Below, piece by piece: positions 42,788 to 52,200 of a stretch of DNA of 64,000 bases (its first letter is position 1; each line of letters begins with the position of its first letter). The stretch comes from Gracilimonas sp040117685 (lineage in GTDB: Bacteria > Bacteroidota > Rhodothermia > Balneolales > Balneolaceae), in contig NZ_JBEDYP020000018.1 in assembly GCF_040117685.2 (NCBI RefSeq), positions 62,001-126,000 of the forward strand. Direction: 5' to 3'. Both the position numbers and the translations under genes were made by a program. The notes beneath the pieces were generated by a model. The model was not told where the DNA came from and searched no databases. It worked only from the letters and a program-made list of their open reading frames with translations.

Positions 42788-44104
42788 TTATGAATCCACT
42801 TTTACAACCGGTTTATCACGCCAATAAACCAGCGAGAAAATACTTTCCCGGGGAAAGGAAGGAGGGATGGTTTGCTGCAGTCGGGTATCATAAACATAAT
42901 TTTTTGTATATCCACTGGCTACGCTGCCCCCACTAAAGGTGCCCACTGGTCCCCTGTTCTTTTGAATTACGCCACCAAGTAAATCCAGACTTCCTCTTGG
43001 GCTGCCACTGCTATAATCTTCAGCTTCAAATGAAGTTCCAAGAGCCATAATGGATGCATGTATCGTCAGATCATAACTACCATTATATGAATGTGCCCAT
43101 CGGTCAATTTCTACGTCTTCTTCACTTACCAATCCCAGTAGATCTGTTGAAGTTGAATCAACTCTTGGGTCTGTATCATAAACTATATCACCTACAATGT
43201 TAATGTCATCTGAAGCATGCAGAGTTACGCTCCCTTTAACTTCACCAACAACATTTGCCTGCCCGTCAACACTAATTACTACACCACCCTCAGCGTTTTC
43301 ATAACTGGATAATTTATAATGATCATAACAGGTTAAAGGATCGGAGCAACCCACATTTTTTACTTTAACGTATCCTTCCCCAAATATGTCCTCGTAAAAT
43401 TCTACATCTTTATTTGAGTTGAAGGTTAGAGTAGCCTGGCTTTTCAATAAGTTAATTTGTTCCGTACCGGGCAGATCTTTGGTCTTTGTAAGGTTGAAGT
43501 TGGTGCCTCCGTTAAAGTTAGGTGAATCGCTACCATGACGGGTAGCAGGGTCGTTGCTGTTCTCATCGCCGGTATAACCTACCCAATCATTAGGGCTCGA
43601 AATAAATCCGTTAAAAGTTGGTGAGCCGGACATACTGAACGTACCATTTGTATGAACCGGTCCTGTTACCTGGTCACCATTCCACCACCAAATTTTAACA
43701 TGTGTGTATGGATGAGCAAAAGTTTCCGCATCAGTGAAATAGGAATATCTGGAGAAGGAGTCTCTTTGCATCAATACTTCTATCTCAGACTGATACCCAC
43801 CATAGGTTCCATAACTGGTGAGTAAAACACGATATTCATCATCGGGATCGGGTTGGGACATATACAATGTTCCGGTAGCTCCATCAGCAGTGGACATTGA
43901 AATTTCGTCGGACCACTCCATATCGACCAATAAGTTTTGGATCGCATTGTCAATCAGGCTGGAGGCTACATTTTTAGCCTGCTGTTCATTAAAGTGAATG
44001 GCTGTTCGTTCAGGTAACACTTCTGTGCGGTTCATGTTGGCTACCTGAATGATTCCGGATATAATGACTAAACCGCTAACAAGAAATAGCATTGCTCTTC
44101 CCAT
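42788..44104 (-). CDS. PilX-like pilus-associated protein (DUF4900-like)
   Basis: A 438-residue protein anchored by one N-terminal helix (MGRAMLFLVSGLVIISGIIQV), followed by a helix containing ERTAIHFNEQQAKNVASSLIDNA, which parallels the stem helix of PilX-type minor pilins. The large C-terminal part has Gly/Ser/Asn-rich beta structure with a filament-like repeated-strand pattern (SVDGQANVVGEVKGSVTLH) and a possible disulfide pair (CSDPLTC). There is no classical prepilin-peptidase site. It follows two smaller proteins of similar design at 12-base spacing. Confidence 0.6.
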   Translation of the reverse strand: MGRAMLFLVSGLVIISGIIQVANMNRTEVLPERTAIHFNEQQAKNVASSLIDNAIQNLLVDMEWSDEISMSTADGATGTLYMSQPDPDDEYRVLLTSYGTYGGYQSEIEVLMQRDSFSRYSYFTDAETFAHPYTHVKIWWWNGDQVTGPVHTNGTFSMSGSPTFNGFISSPNDWVGYTGDENSNDPATRHGSDSPNFNGGTNFNLTKTKDLPGTEQINLLKSQATLTFNSNKDVEFYEDIFGEGYVKVKNVGCSDPLTCYDHYKLSSYENAEGGVVISVDGQANVVGEVKGSVTLHASDDINIVGDIVYDTDPRVDSTSTDLLGLVSEEDVEIDRWAHSYNGSYDLTIHASIMALGTSFEAEDYSSGSPRGSLDLLGGVIQKNRGPVGTFSGGSVASGYTKNYVYDTRLQQTIPPSFPRESIFSLVYWRDKPVVKVDS

Positions 44105-44116
44105 AATACTCTCCTT

Positions 44117-44737
44117 TTAATTCCAGGGGTGGTTCATAACGTTTGGGATAAACTCTCGGGTCCAGGCTGTACGGTGGTAGATATAATCACCTTGTGGACT
44201 TATTCGAATAGGTTCTTCTGACTCAATCATAGTCTCAACCCTGATTTTTATTTCTCTTTGTGAAGTAAGAGAAGCAGGGTTGGAAACTTCTTCCCAATCT
44301 CCGGTTACAATATTCTTTCGGTAGTAAACAAGATTAAAGTAGGTGACTAAAAATTGGGACGTGCCATTTTTGTCCTCCCGGTACAGGTAGAAATCATTGG
44401 GGTTTGTAGTAGAACCTGCAAGGTCAGTATCGTCGGCGTAAAGTGTTACCAATTCTCCGGAAGTATCATCCCCACTATCTACACAAGCAGGGGAGGTTCT
44501 GAACTCAATTCGATCCTCTTCACTTTCCTGAATGGGGTCATTATTGAATACATCGTCTGAATATCCCAGTCCGTTAAAATCACAGGAAAGTAATTGTACC
44601 AGGTTATCTCTTTTTTCCTGGTTAATGGTAGAAATGGTGGTTTCCTGTCCGGTGGTATTTAAATTGATATTAAATGCCAGGATGGAAATCAGCATAAAAC
44701 CTCCGATAACATAACTTGTAACAATACCTATATTCAT
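44117..44737 (-). CDS. PilW-like membrane-anchored pilin-like protein
   Basis: A 206-residue protein with an N-terminal membrane helix (IGIVTSYVIGGFMLISILAFNI) and a polar C-terminal domain holding a Cys pair (LSCDFNG and SPACVD). The layout matches minor pseudopilins of the PilW/GspJ type, but the G-F-T-x-x-E signature is absent. It sits between PilV-like and PilX-like genes with spacings of 5 and 12 bases. Confidence 0.5.
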   Translation of the reverse strand: MNIGIVTSYVIGGFMLISILAFNINLNTTGQETTISTINQEKRDNLVQLLSCDFNGLGYSDDVFNNDPIQESEEDRIEFRTSPACVDSGDDTSGELVTLYADDTDLAGSTTNPNDFYLYREDKNGTSQFLVTYFNLVYYRKNIVTGDWEEVSNPASLTSQREIKIRVETMIESEEPIRISPQGDYIYHRTAWTREFIPNVMNHPWN

Positions 44738-44742
44738 GGCAA

Positions 44743-45198
44743 TTAGCTGCTAAAGGTTAAGGTTCGGATCAGTTTTTGAGTTACTGTAATTGCAGGATCC
44801 AGTGAATTATTTTCAACGGTTATAGTAATCTCGTAGCAACGTTGAGAAGAGGAATCCAATAAGTCGCAATCATTGCTTACTTCCGCCTTTCGATATATGG
44901 TAAAGGTTTCTGAATATTCATTACTTGCCCCATAATCAAACGTACGCTCTATGGGATTATCCTCATATAAATAATATGAACTATTGTCAGAATCGAAGGG
45001 ATCCTGGCTCTTGTAGCGTGCCTGCACCCAACGGATGGCATCAATTTCTTCCTGCGCTGCAGAAATAGCACGGTATTCCAATTCCGACCTTACCATCGTG
45101 TCCAGTGTTACCTGAAAACTTCTGGACGTGTTCATTGTAAGCAAGGAAAACACAACCATTGCTGCACCAAGGTAAATGATATCTGAAAAGTCAGTCAT
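44743..45198 (-). CDS. PilV-like membrane-anchored pilin-like protein
   Basis: A 151-residue protein with an N-terminal hydrophobic helix (DIIYLGAAMVVFSLLTMN) running into an amphipathic helix ISAAQEEIDAIRW, and a C-terminal domain with a Cys pair (NDCDLL, QRCYEI). It is first of the three-gene set. Resemblance to PilV/GspI-type minor pilins is structural, not by signature. Confidence 0.5.
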   Translation of the reverse strand: MTDFSDIIYLGAAMVVFSLLTMNTSRSFQVTLDTMVRSELEYRAISAAQEEIDAIRWVQARYKSQDPFDSDNSSYYLYEDNPIERTFDYGASNEYSETFTIYRKAEVSNDCDLLDSSSQRCYEITITVENNSLDPAITVTQKLIRTLTFSS

Positions 45199-45496
45199 GG
45201 TTATTAAGGTTTAGTGTTGTTACACAGTAAGGATTTATCTTAACCCTATTTGTTACAAAATTTCCTGTAGTTAACTTATACAGGGTAAATCAACTGATAA
45301 TTTTGACATTATTCGATTAGATATTCTCAATAAAAACCGGCCATGTCAAACGAGCCTCTTTGACCACTTTTTTCAGGCCCTCTTTTAAATATTAAAAAAT
45401 TCTAATCTTAATATACAGCTTTCTTCGGTCAATTCATTGCCGGCATTTATTCTTGGAGTAGATTACGTATTCTTTTAGCCCCCGGATTTAAGTTAA
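45199..45496. other. non-coding interval between the pilin-like set and the adhesin gene
   Basis: 298 AT-rich bases on the boundary of two minus-strand transcription units. It likely holds the terminator of the adhesin gene and a promoter for the trio. I see no clear hairpin with a T run and no ORF. Confidence 0.35.
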
Positions 45497-46210
45497 CTAC
45501 TTAATCAACACCATTTTATTGGTCATAACCTTTTGGTTGGTTATAACCCGATACAGGTATACGCCACTTGCTAAACTGCCGGCACGGAAAGGAATATTAT
45601 AGGTTCCGGCAGGTAATTTTTCGGAAACCAGCGTTTGTACTTTTCGTCCCAGAATATCAAACACCTCAAGCCTTACATCGGTCTCTTCCGTTAAGCCAAA
45701 TGGAATGGTGGTAGTTGGGTTGAACGGATTCGGATAGTTCTGATACAGATAGACCTCTTCCGGAATGTTGGCTTCAATTTCTTCAGTGGTGATTCTCAGC
45801 ATGAACCTTGAAGAAGATTTATTCTTATTCATAGAAGGAGAGCCACTGGTAGGTTGTGCCTGCTTCAGTTTCTTCTTCGAGTTATAAGTAAAAACGTACT
45901 CTTGCTGTTCGCGAAGATTGATTTCTTGCCCGGTTTCATAGTCAAAAAGAATCACCATCCATTCTTCAGGTACATTACGGAGTCCGGGCCACCTGAGGGT
46001 GTAACTTCCTGCTGCTACCTGTCCGCCAAGGTAAGCCTGGAAGTGCAGCGGAATGTTCTGTCGGTGAATGAAATTGGATGACCGGTTATTAATAACGAGC
46101 TCAGTTCCATCATCCAAAGTAGAGTAAAACTCTATGTGTGAATCCGAGAAGGGGAGTAGGCGCAGGGCATCCTGGGGATCTTTGCCGGTAGCTCCATTCT
46201 GGCTTAGCAT
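45497..46210 (-). CDS. C-terminal part of the giant adhesin with T9SS sorting domain, frame-separated
   Basis: A 237-residue open frame without signal peptide. It contains the surface-protein segment EEWMVILFDYETGQEI and ends with a type A T9SS sorting domain: YLYQNYPNPFNPTTTIPF, LEVFDILGRKVQTL, GVYLYRVIT, KMVLIK. Read upstream across the C-run at 46263-46268 the frame joins the giant protein (EGAPPVLELKASGSGLTKVTHVMLSQNG). A paralogue, the next gene upstream, has the same parts unbroken. It is therefore the end of the giant protein, not a separate gene. Confidence 0.85.
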   Translation of the reverse strand: MLSQNGATGKDPQDALRLLPFSDSHIEFYSTLDDGTELVINNRSSNFIHRQNIPLHFQAYLGGQVAAGSYTLRWPGLRNVPEEWMVILFDYETGQEINLREQQEYVFTYNSKKKLKQAQPTSGSPSMNKNKSSSRFMLRITTEEIEANIPEEVYLYQNYPNPFNPTTTIPFGLTEETDVRLEVFDILGRKVQTLVSEKLPAGTYNIPFRAGSLASGVYLYRVITNQKVMTNKMVLIK

Positions 46211-46248
46211 TACATGCGTTACCTTAGTGAGTCCGCTTCCGGATGCTT

Positions 46249-49200
46249 TCAGTTCCAGTACCGGGGGGCACCTTCAAACTCTTGCTGAGCAGGAATCGCT
46301 TCTTTTCGGAGGAAGTTACCCCCGGTGGTTTTAGCTGCTTTTTTAACTTTCAGAACCGGAGCTGGGGCATTGGCTTTCACCCAGAAACCCTGGAAAGCGG
46401 GAATGATGCCGCTGCCCAATGAACCGGTGGACCCATTCCATGTCAAAAACTCTCCATTTCCACTGTTAGCAGCCGGATCCCATATATAAATAGTTGATTC
46501 GATATTGGTTTTCGTCCAGTTAGATACATTATTCCAGTTTATGGCCGCTCCAAAAGGATTACCCACAAAGTTCCAGCCGGAATCGGCCTCCGGAGTATAA
46601 GTGACTCCAAAGTCGACTTCTGTTGAACCTACCCCGAATTCCTGTCCTGCCACATCAAGTGTATCTGGCAGCGGATCGTTGTAAAGTGGATCAGCAGCAA
46701 TACTGCCAAAGAAGTAGACCCAATATCCGCGTCCTGAAACCAATGAATTGGTTATGTTAGACGGTGCTCTCAAACGGTCGTTATCGGTAGCCGGTAAACC
46801 TTCTTCGTTAGTATCATAATCTTCAAGATACCACAGCACATTAGGTTGCAGAGTATCACCCGGGTTGGATCCGGTACTATAAGTGGCACCAGTATACCCC
46901 TGGGTAAGGGTTCCGTCCAGGAAGTCACCAATGTCAGAGTTTACCGGTGAGGATAGCATTCTCCAGCCTCTGACTCCGGATATCTTTCTCTGGAACCGAA
47001 GCTCACCTGAACCATACGACTGTGTATTGGCAATCAGGTTTTTTCCGCTTGGTATCAGTAGTTCACCATCTGTGAGGGTAAGGGTGCCTGTTACGGTGAA
47101 GTTGTCGGTGATTTCAACTGTTCCGGGGTTATCAATCTCAACATTTACGAAGGAGTGCGGACTTACGATGGTTTGGTCGCTGCTACCATCAAAAATAACC
47201 GTTCCCAGGGTAAAAGTGGGGAGGTCTAAATTACCTCCTATGGTAAGAGAGTCATTGTTACTACCCAGCATTTCACCGTTGCCGGTTACATCTCCTGATA
47301 CGATAAAATTCACTCCACCGGAAACATTGAGTTCTGCACTGGCTTCAATTGAAAGGGCGGCAATTTCTGTATTTGTAATGTTTACTACGGGGAATTCGTT
47401 ACCTACCGCCGGACTTGCGGGTATTAAGATAACGGATGATGCATTAGGCACAGAATTCACGTTCCAGTTGTCCGGGTCATAGTAATTTGAGGCCGCAGCA
47501 ACAGAACCTAACTGACTTTCCCAGATGTGGCTGAAAGCAGCAAACTCAACCTGCGCATCATCAGAGATGGAATTTCCATTTAAGGTTCCGGTAATCGTTG
47601 CTATAACGGTACTCGTTGATGAGGTAAGCGTGGCTGTATATGTTCCATTCGAATTATCCGTAACGCTACCAATCGAACCCTCATCAGTGCTCAAAAGTAC
47701 CGCAGCTCCACCGGTGGTAACGTTATTACCATAAGCATCTTTAGCCTGCACGGTGATGGTAGAGGTACTGGCTCCATCATTCAGAATAACGGTAGGAGAG
47801 GCTGAAATGGTGGTTTCCGTTTCACTTGGTGAACCAGCAGAAACAGCAAATGAATTACTCACACCAGACTCTGATCCGGATGAATTTGTTGCTGTAATCG
47901 TACAGTTTCCGACACTGGTAATGCTTACCGTAAGTGATGACAGTACGCCGGAGCTAAAAGCCGGAGTTGTACCCTGCCCAGTTCCTATATCACAGGATGA
48001 AGTAATAACAACTGTACCATTAAAGGTGGTAACTGTGGTTCCGGAACCATCAATAGCCGTAATTTTTATATTGAAATTCTGTCCGGCTACTTTTGGACTG
48101 ATGTTCCCTGATGGAACACGTTCTACTTTAAATGAGGTAAGCACTCCTGCATTTACAATATTGAAATTGGAACTTACCGCATCATCGAGGCCTGAGCTGG
48201 AGGCTGTAAGTTGCTTGGTGCCTACGTCATCAATTTCAAGATCAGAGAAGTCAGCAATTCCCAGAGAATTTGTGAGTTGAGTGGTTGTTCCTGATAAAGT
48301 ACCGGTGCCGGAGCTAAGAGCCATATCTATCGATACTCCGGATTGTTTAACGCTGTTACCGAACTGATCGGTTAGCTGAACACGAACGGCAGGAGAAATG
48401 GCGGTATTTACATTAGTGGATGATGGCTGCTGTGTAATCACCAGGCTGTCTAAAGCACCGGCTACCATAGATAGTGAACCGTAGTTGGTTCCACCACCCA
48501 GTCCGGTAGTACCGGAGTTCGTGATATTACCTGAATTTGGCAGTGTACCGGTAGTAGGACGAACCTGAAGTCCGCTTATATCAATTTCACCGGGGTTAGA
48601 GCTGGAAGCCGTATTTACAGTAAAAGTTACCTGAGTGGAAGAGATACTTGTGAAGGATACGGCAAGGGTTGTAGTACCGCCGTATACTGCCGAGGTGCTT
48701 ACAGAAGGTGTTGAACCTGAATTCCATTCAAATCCGGTTGGGGCATCCAGAACAAAAGTACCGCCAGCAGATAATTCGCCGGCAAACCCTTCTTTAATAA
48801 TCGGGCCGGTAAGAGAGGTATAGGTAGTGTTGGCATCATCCGCAGAAATATTCTCACCATTTTCTGCAGCGGTAATTTTCCGAATGGATAGCGAGTATTT
48901 ATCCGACAAGTAGTCTTCTACATTTTCGCGTTCAGCCTGGGTAAGAAGACGATCATAATAAATGAATTCGGCGATTTCACCGTCCCAGCTTTGGTTTGCA
49001 GTGTTGGGGTCATCTTTTGCGCCCTTTCCTACAATGGCGGTTGTTGTATTGGCTAAGGTTCCTACCGGAGGAGGGCCTGCTGCTGATGGGTTATTAAGAA
49101 TTCCGTCAATAAAAATATCATAGGTGTTTCCACTTTGCCATTGGAAACTAAATATTTGCCCGGCTGTGGCCTGAATATCCGAAAAGCTCTCCAGCTGATT

Positions 49201-52200
49201 GTCGGGATCGTTTGCAAGAATACCGGTTTTCACAACATTGGTGAAAGCCCCGCCATTGTTGGCCCCTGAAGCATCATACCGGAAGGTTAGAAATTCATCC
49301 GCATTGTTTGGAACCTGGGCATTAAAGAGTCCCCGGTCGGTGTTTGTCTGGTCGGATTTATAGACCATAAAAATGGTAAACTCCGTGGACCCATTGATGT
49401 AATTTTCACCATCACTGTCTTCAAAATGATCGCCATTACCGGCAAAATTTATAGATGGTTGATTGTTAAGCGGGGCAGAACTACTCACCGTTGTCGGCCG
49501 AGTTCCGGCGTCAGCAATTCCGGTAAAATCATTCCCGTTACCGCTTTGATCTTGCCAGGTAACAACTTCGCTACCGCTGGTAACAACTCCTGCATCGGCC
49601 CGCAACCAAACTTCCAGACCGTTGATGGCTTCTACCGCATTTACCTCAATAATTCGGGTTACCGTATCGCTGGCAAGGGCGCCATCATGAGCCACAAAAC
49701 TTATTTCCCGCTCAGGACCGGTGGGGATGGTGGCAAAATTTCTGTATTCCACGGTACGTAGTGCGGTTTCATAATCACTTAGTGAATTGGTTCCGGTCAG
49801 CTTTAATCGTCCGTTTGTATCATCAAAAGTTCCTGTGATCCCAAATATATCTGTAAAAAGAAGAGAATCTTCGACCGGTTTAAAGTTTTCGGTAATAAGC
49901 ACAAATGCACTGTCTAACTGAGTGTCGTCTGGGTCAGAAACCGAAAGGGTGGATGTAATTTGAATAGGTGCATTGTTGTAATTCAAGGCTGAAGATTCGA
50001 TTCCGGAGAGAACAGGGGCAGAATTAACTGCTATAATATCCAGGTCGCGGGTTTCAGTATTACTGTTGGCATTTCCATCATTTACTGTAAACGAAAAAGT
50101 ACGGGTAATCTCCACAGGGTCAGCACTCAGGTTCTCATAGGTGACATTTTCCAGGGCCGTTTCATAATTTGATAGTGACGATGTTCCCGTAAGTGTTAAA
50201 GTACCGGTTGTGGAATTCCAGCTGCCGGTAATGCCAAACTGTGGGGTAAATCCAAGTTCATCTTCTCCCAGAGTATAATTATTGGTGATGGCCACCGTGG
50301 CACTTTCCATATTGGTGTCATCATTGTCAGTAATAGTGGCATTGTAGGCAGCTCCTCCGCTCACTGCACCTGTCCCTTCAGTATAGGTAAGAGTGGGGCC
50401 GCTGATGCCGGATAAAGCAGGGCTGCTGTTCACTGCAATAACGTTTACATTACGGGAAGCCGAGTTGCTGATATCATCCCAGTCGTAAACTTCATAATCA
50501 ACCGTACGGAGTACAGTTGAAGGGTTGGTGGTATTAGTATTTTCGTACGTAACCGATCGTAAGGCCGCTTGATAGTTCGCGGGCGAATCCTGACCGGTTA
50601 GTAACAGAACCCCGGTAGTTGCATTAAAACTGCCTGAGATGTTTCCGGTTGGGGTGAAGTCCAGCACATCTTCTGAAGGGGTAAAATTTGAGGAAATAAT
50701 GACACGCGCACTATCCAATACTGTATTATCACTGTCAGAAACGGTGAGGGTAGAAGTTATGGATGTAGGGGCGTCGCCTTCAGTGTAATCAAGGTCGGTT
50801 CCTTCGATGGCTGCAAGCGTGGGCGGTTCATTACACCATTTGTCACACAGAAAATCGTACACACTGGCCATTTGCCCACCATTCAGCGCGGTATTCCAAG
50901 ACACGAACTCTCCTATATATCCACTAAAGGTATTGGTTCCGGGAGGGTTGCCTCCGGTTGTTACCGGGTCGCGGGTACCGTTTTCTTCCCCAATAATTGC
51001 TCCACCCCCGTGTGTTTGTTGTACATCCACATTATTTTGAGTGATAGCGCTGTTATCATTAATTCGGGCCGACCATGTTCGGTTTACTAGAGTTCCTGCT
51101 GTTGCGTTATGGCTGGAAATAATAATGTAGCTTTCATTAGGCAGAACGGTACCAAGGTCAATCGATTTATATTGATTTCCGGCTCCCCATTCCTGGTTAT
51201 TCCAAACAAAAGCATAGGCGTTTCCATCTTTAATACTGATCTGATATCCCCGGCTTCCCCCACCTTGCTCATAAATCATCTGTAAGCCGGCTACTGATGC
51301 ACCTGTCCGGAAAACAACGGCAAATGATTTCTCATCATAGGTGCCTGTATTCAGAAGTGCATCATTGGGAGGGTCAAGATTGTCATCGGTTCCATCCCAT
51401 AAAATGCCACCTCGTTCACCAAAATAATTGGAATCAAAAAGGGGTTGCTGAGCTCCGGTCCCGTTAGTTGCGGAAAGATCGGTTCCCGAACCAACGGCGT
51501 TATCAGAACGGTCTCCCCATGTTGCTACAGATGTTCCGTCTCCTGGTTGATTTCCCAGGTTTAAATCACCGTCTACATCCTGCGCGTCAAAATGGAAGAC
51601 AGGGTTGGCTAAATCGGTGGATAAGTCGGATAGGGTGGTAATAATGTTGATATCCCGTGCCTGGGTGTTGCTATCATTCGACCCATCATTTACGGTAAAT
51701 GAAATAGTGCGAGTGCTTTGATCAGGGGTTGAACCATTAGTATTCTCATAAGTTACATCGCGCAAAGCCGCCTGGTATTGAGCAAGCGTGGCTGAACCTG
51801 AAAGAGACAAGATTCCGGTTCCTGAATTCCAGCTGCCGGTAATTCCATTTTGATCAGTAAAGGCGAGTACATCCTCAGAAGCATTATAATTACCGGTAAT
51901 TTCAATTTCAGCACTGGAAAGAGTTGATGTATATGGGTGATCAATTGTAATTGCAGAGGTGACAAATACCGGTGAGCCTCCGGCAAAAAAGTTCTGTGGA
52001 GATGATTCAATATCGTCAAGGGTGGATGGATCAGGAATCTCTGAAATAAAGCTTCCCGGTGCGTCTTGGTTATTATATTCAGTTGAAATCCAGTCGGCAG
52101 AACGGGCTACATTCGAAATCCGAACTTCATCCATCATGCCATCAAACTGGTAACCGCTACTTGAGAGGGTAAGGTTATCTCCATTGGGGGTAAAGTTGAA

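Noticed and set aside
46883..48280. Several 60-200-residue plus-strand frames opposite the giant adhesin gene
   Set aside because: They are antisense to a continuous multidomain frame, with low-complexity Val/Ser/Pro-rich content.
49700..52000. Repeated motifs within the giant adhesin as a CRISPR or tandem DNA repeat
   Set aside because: The similarity is at the protein level (cadherin-like repeats of about 120 residues); there are no regular exact DNA repeats with unique spacers.
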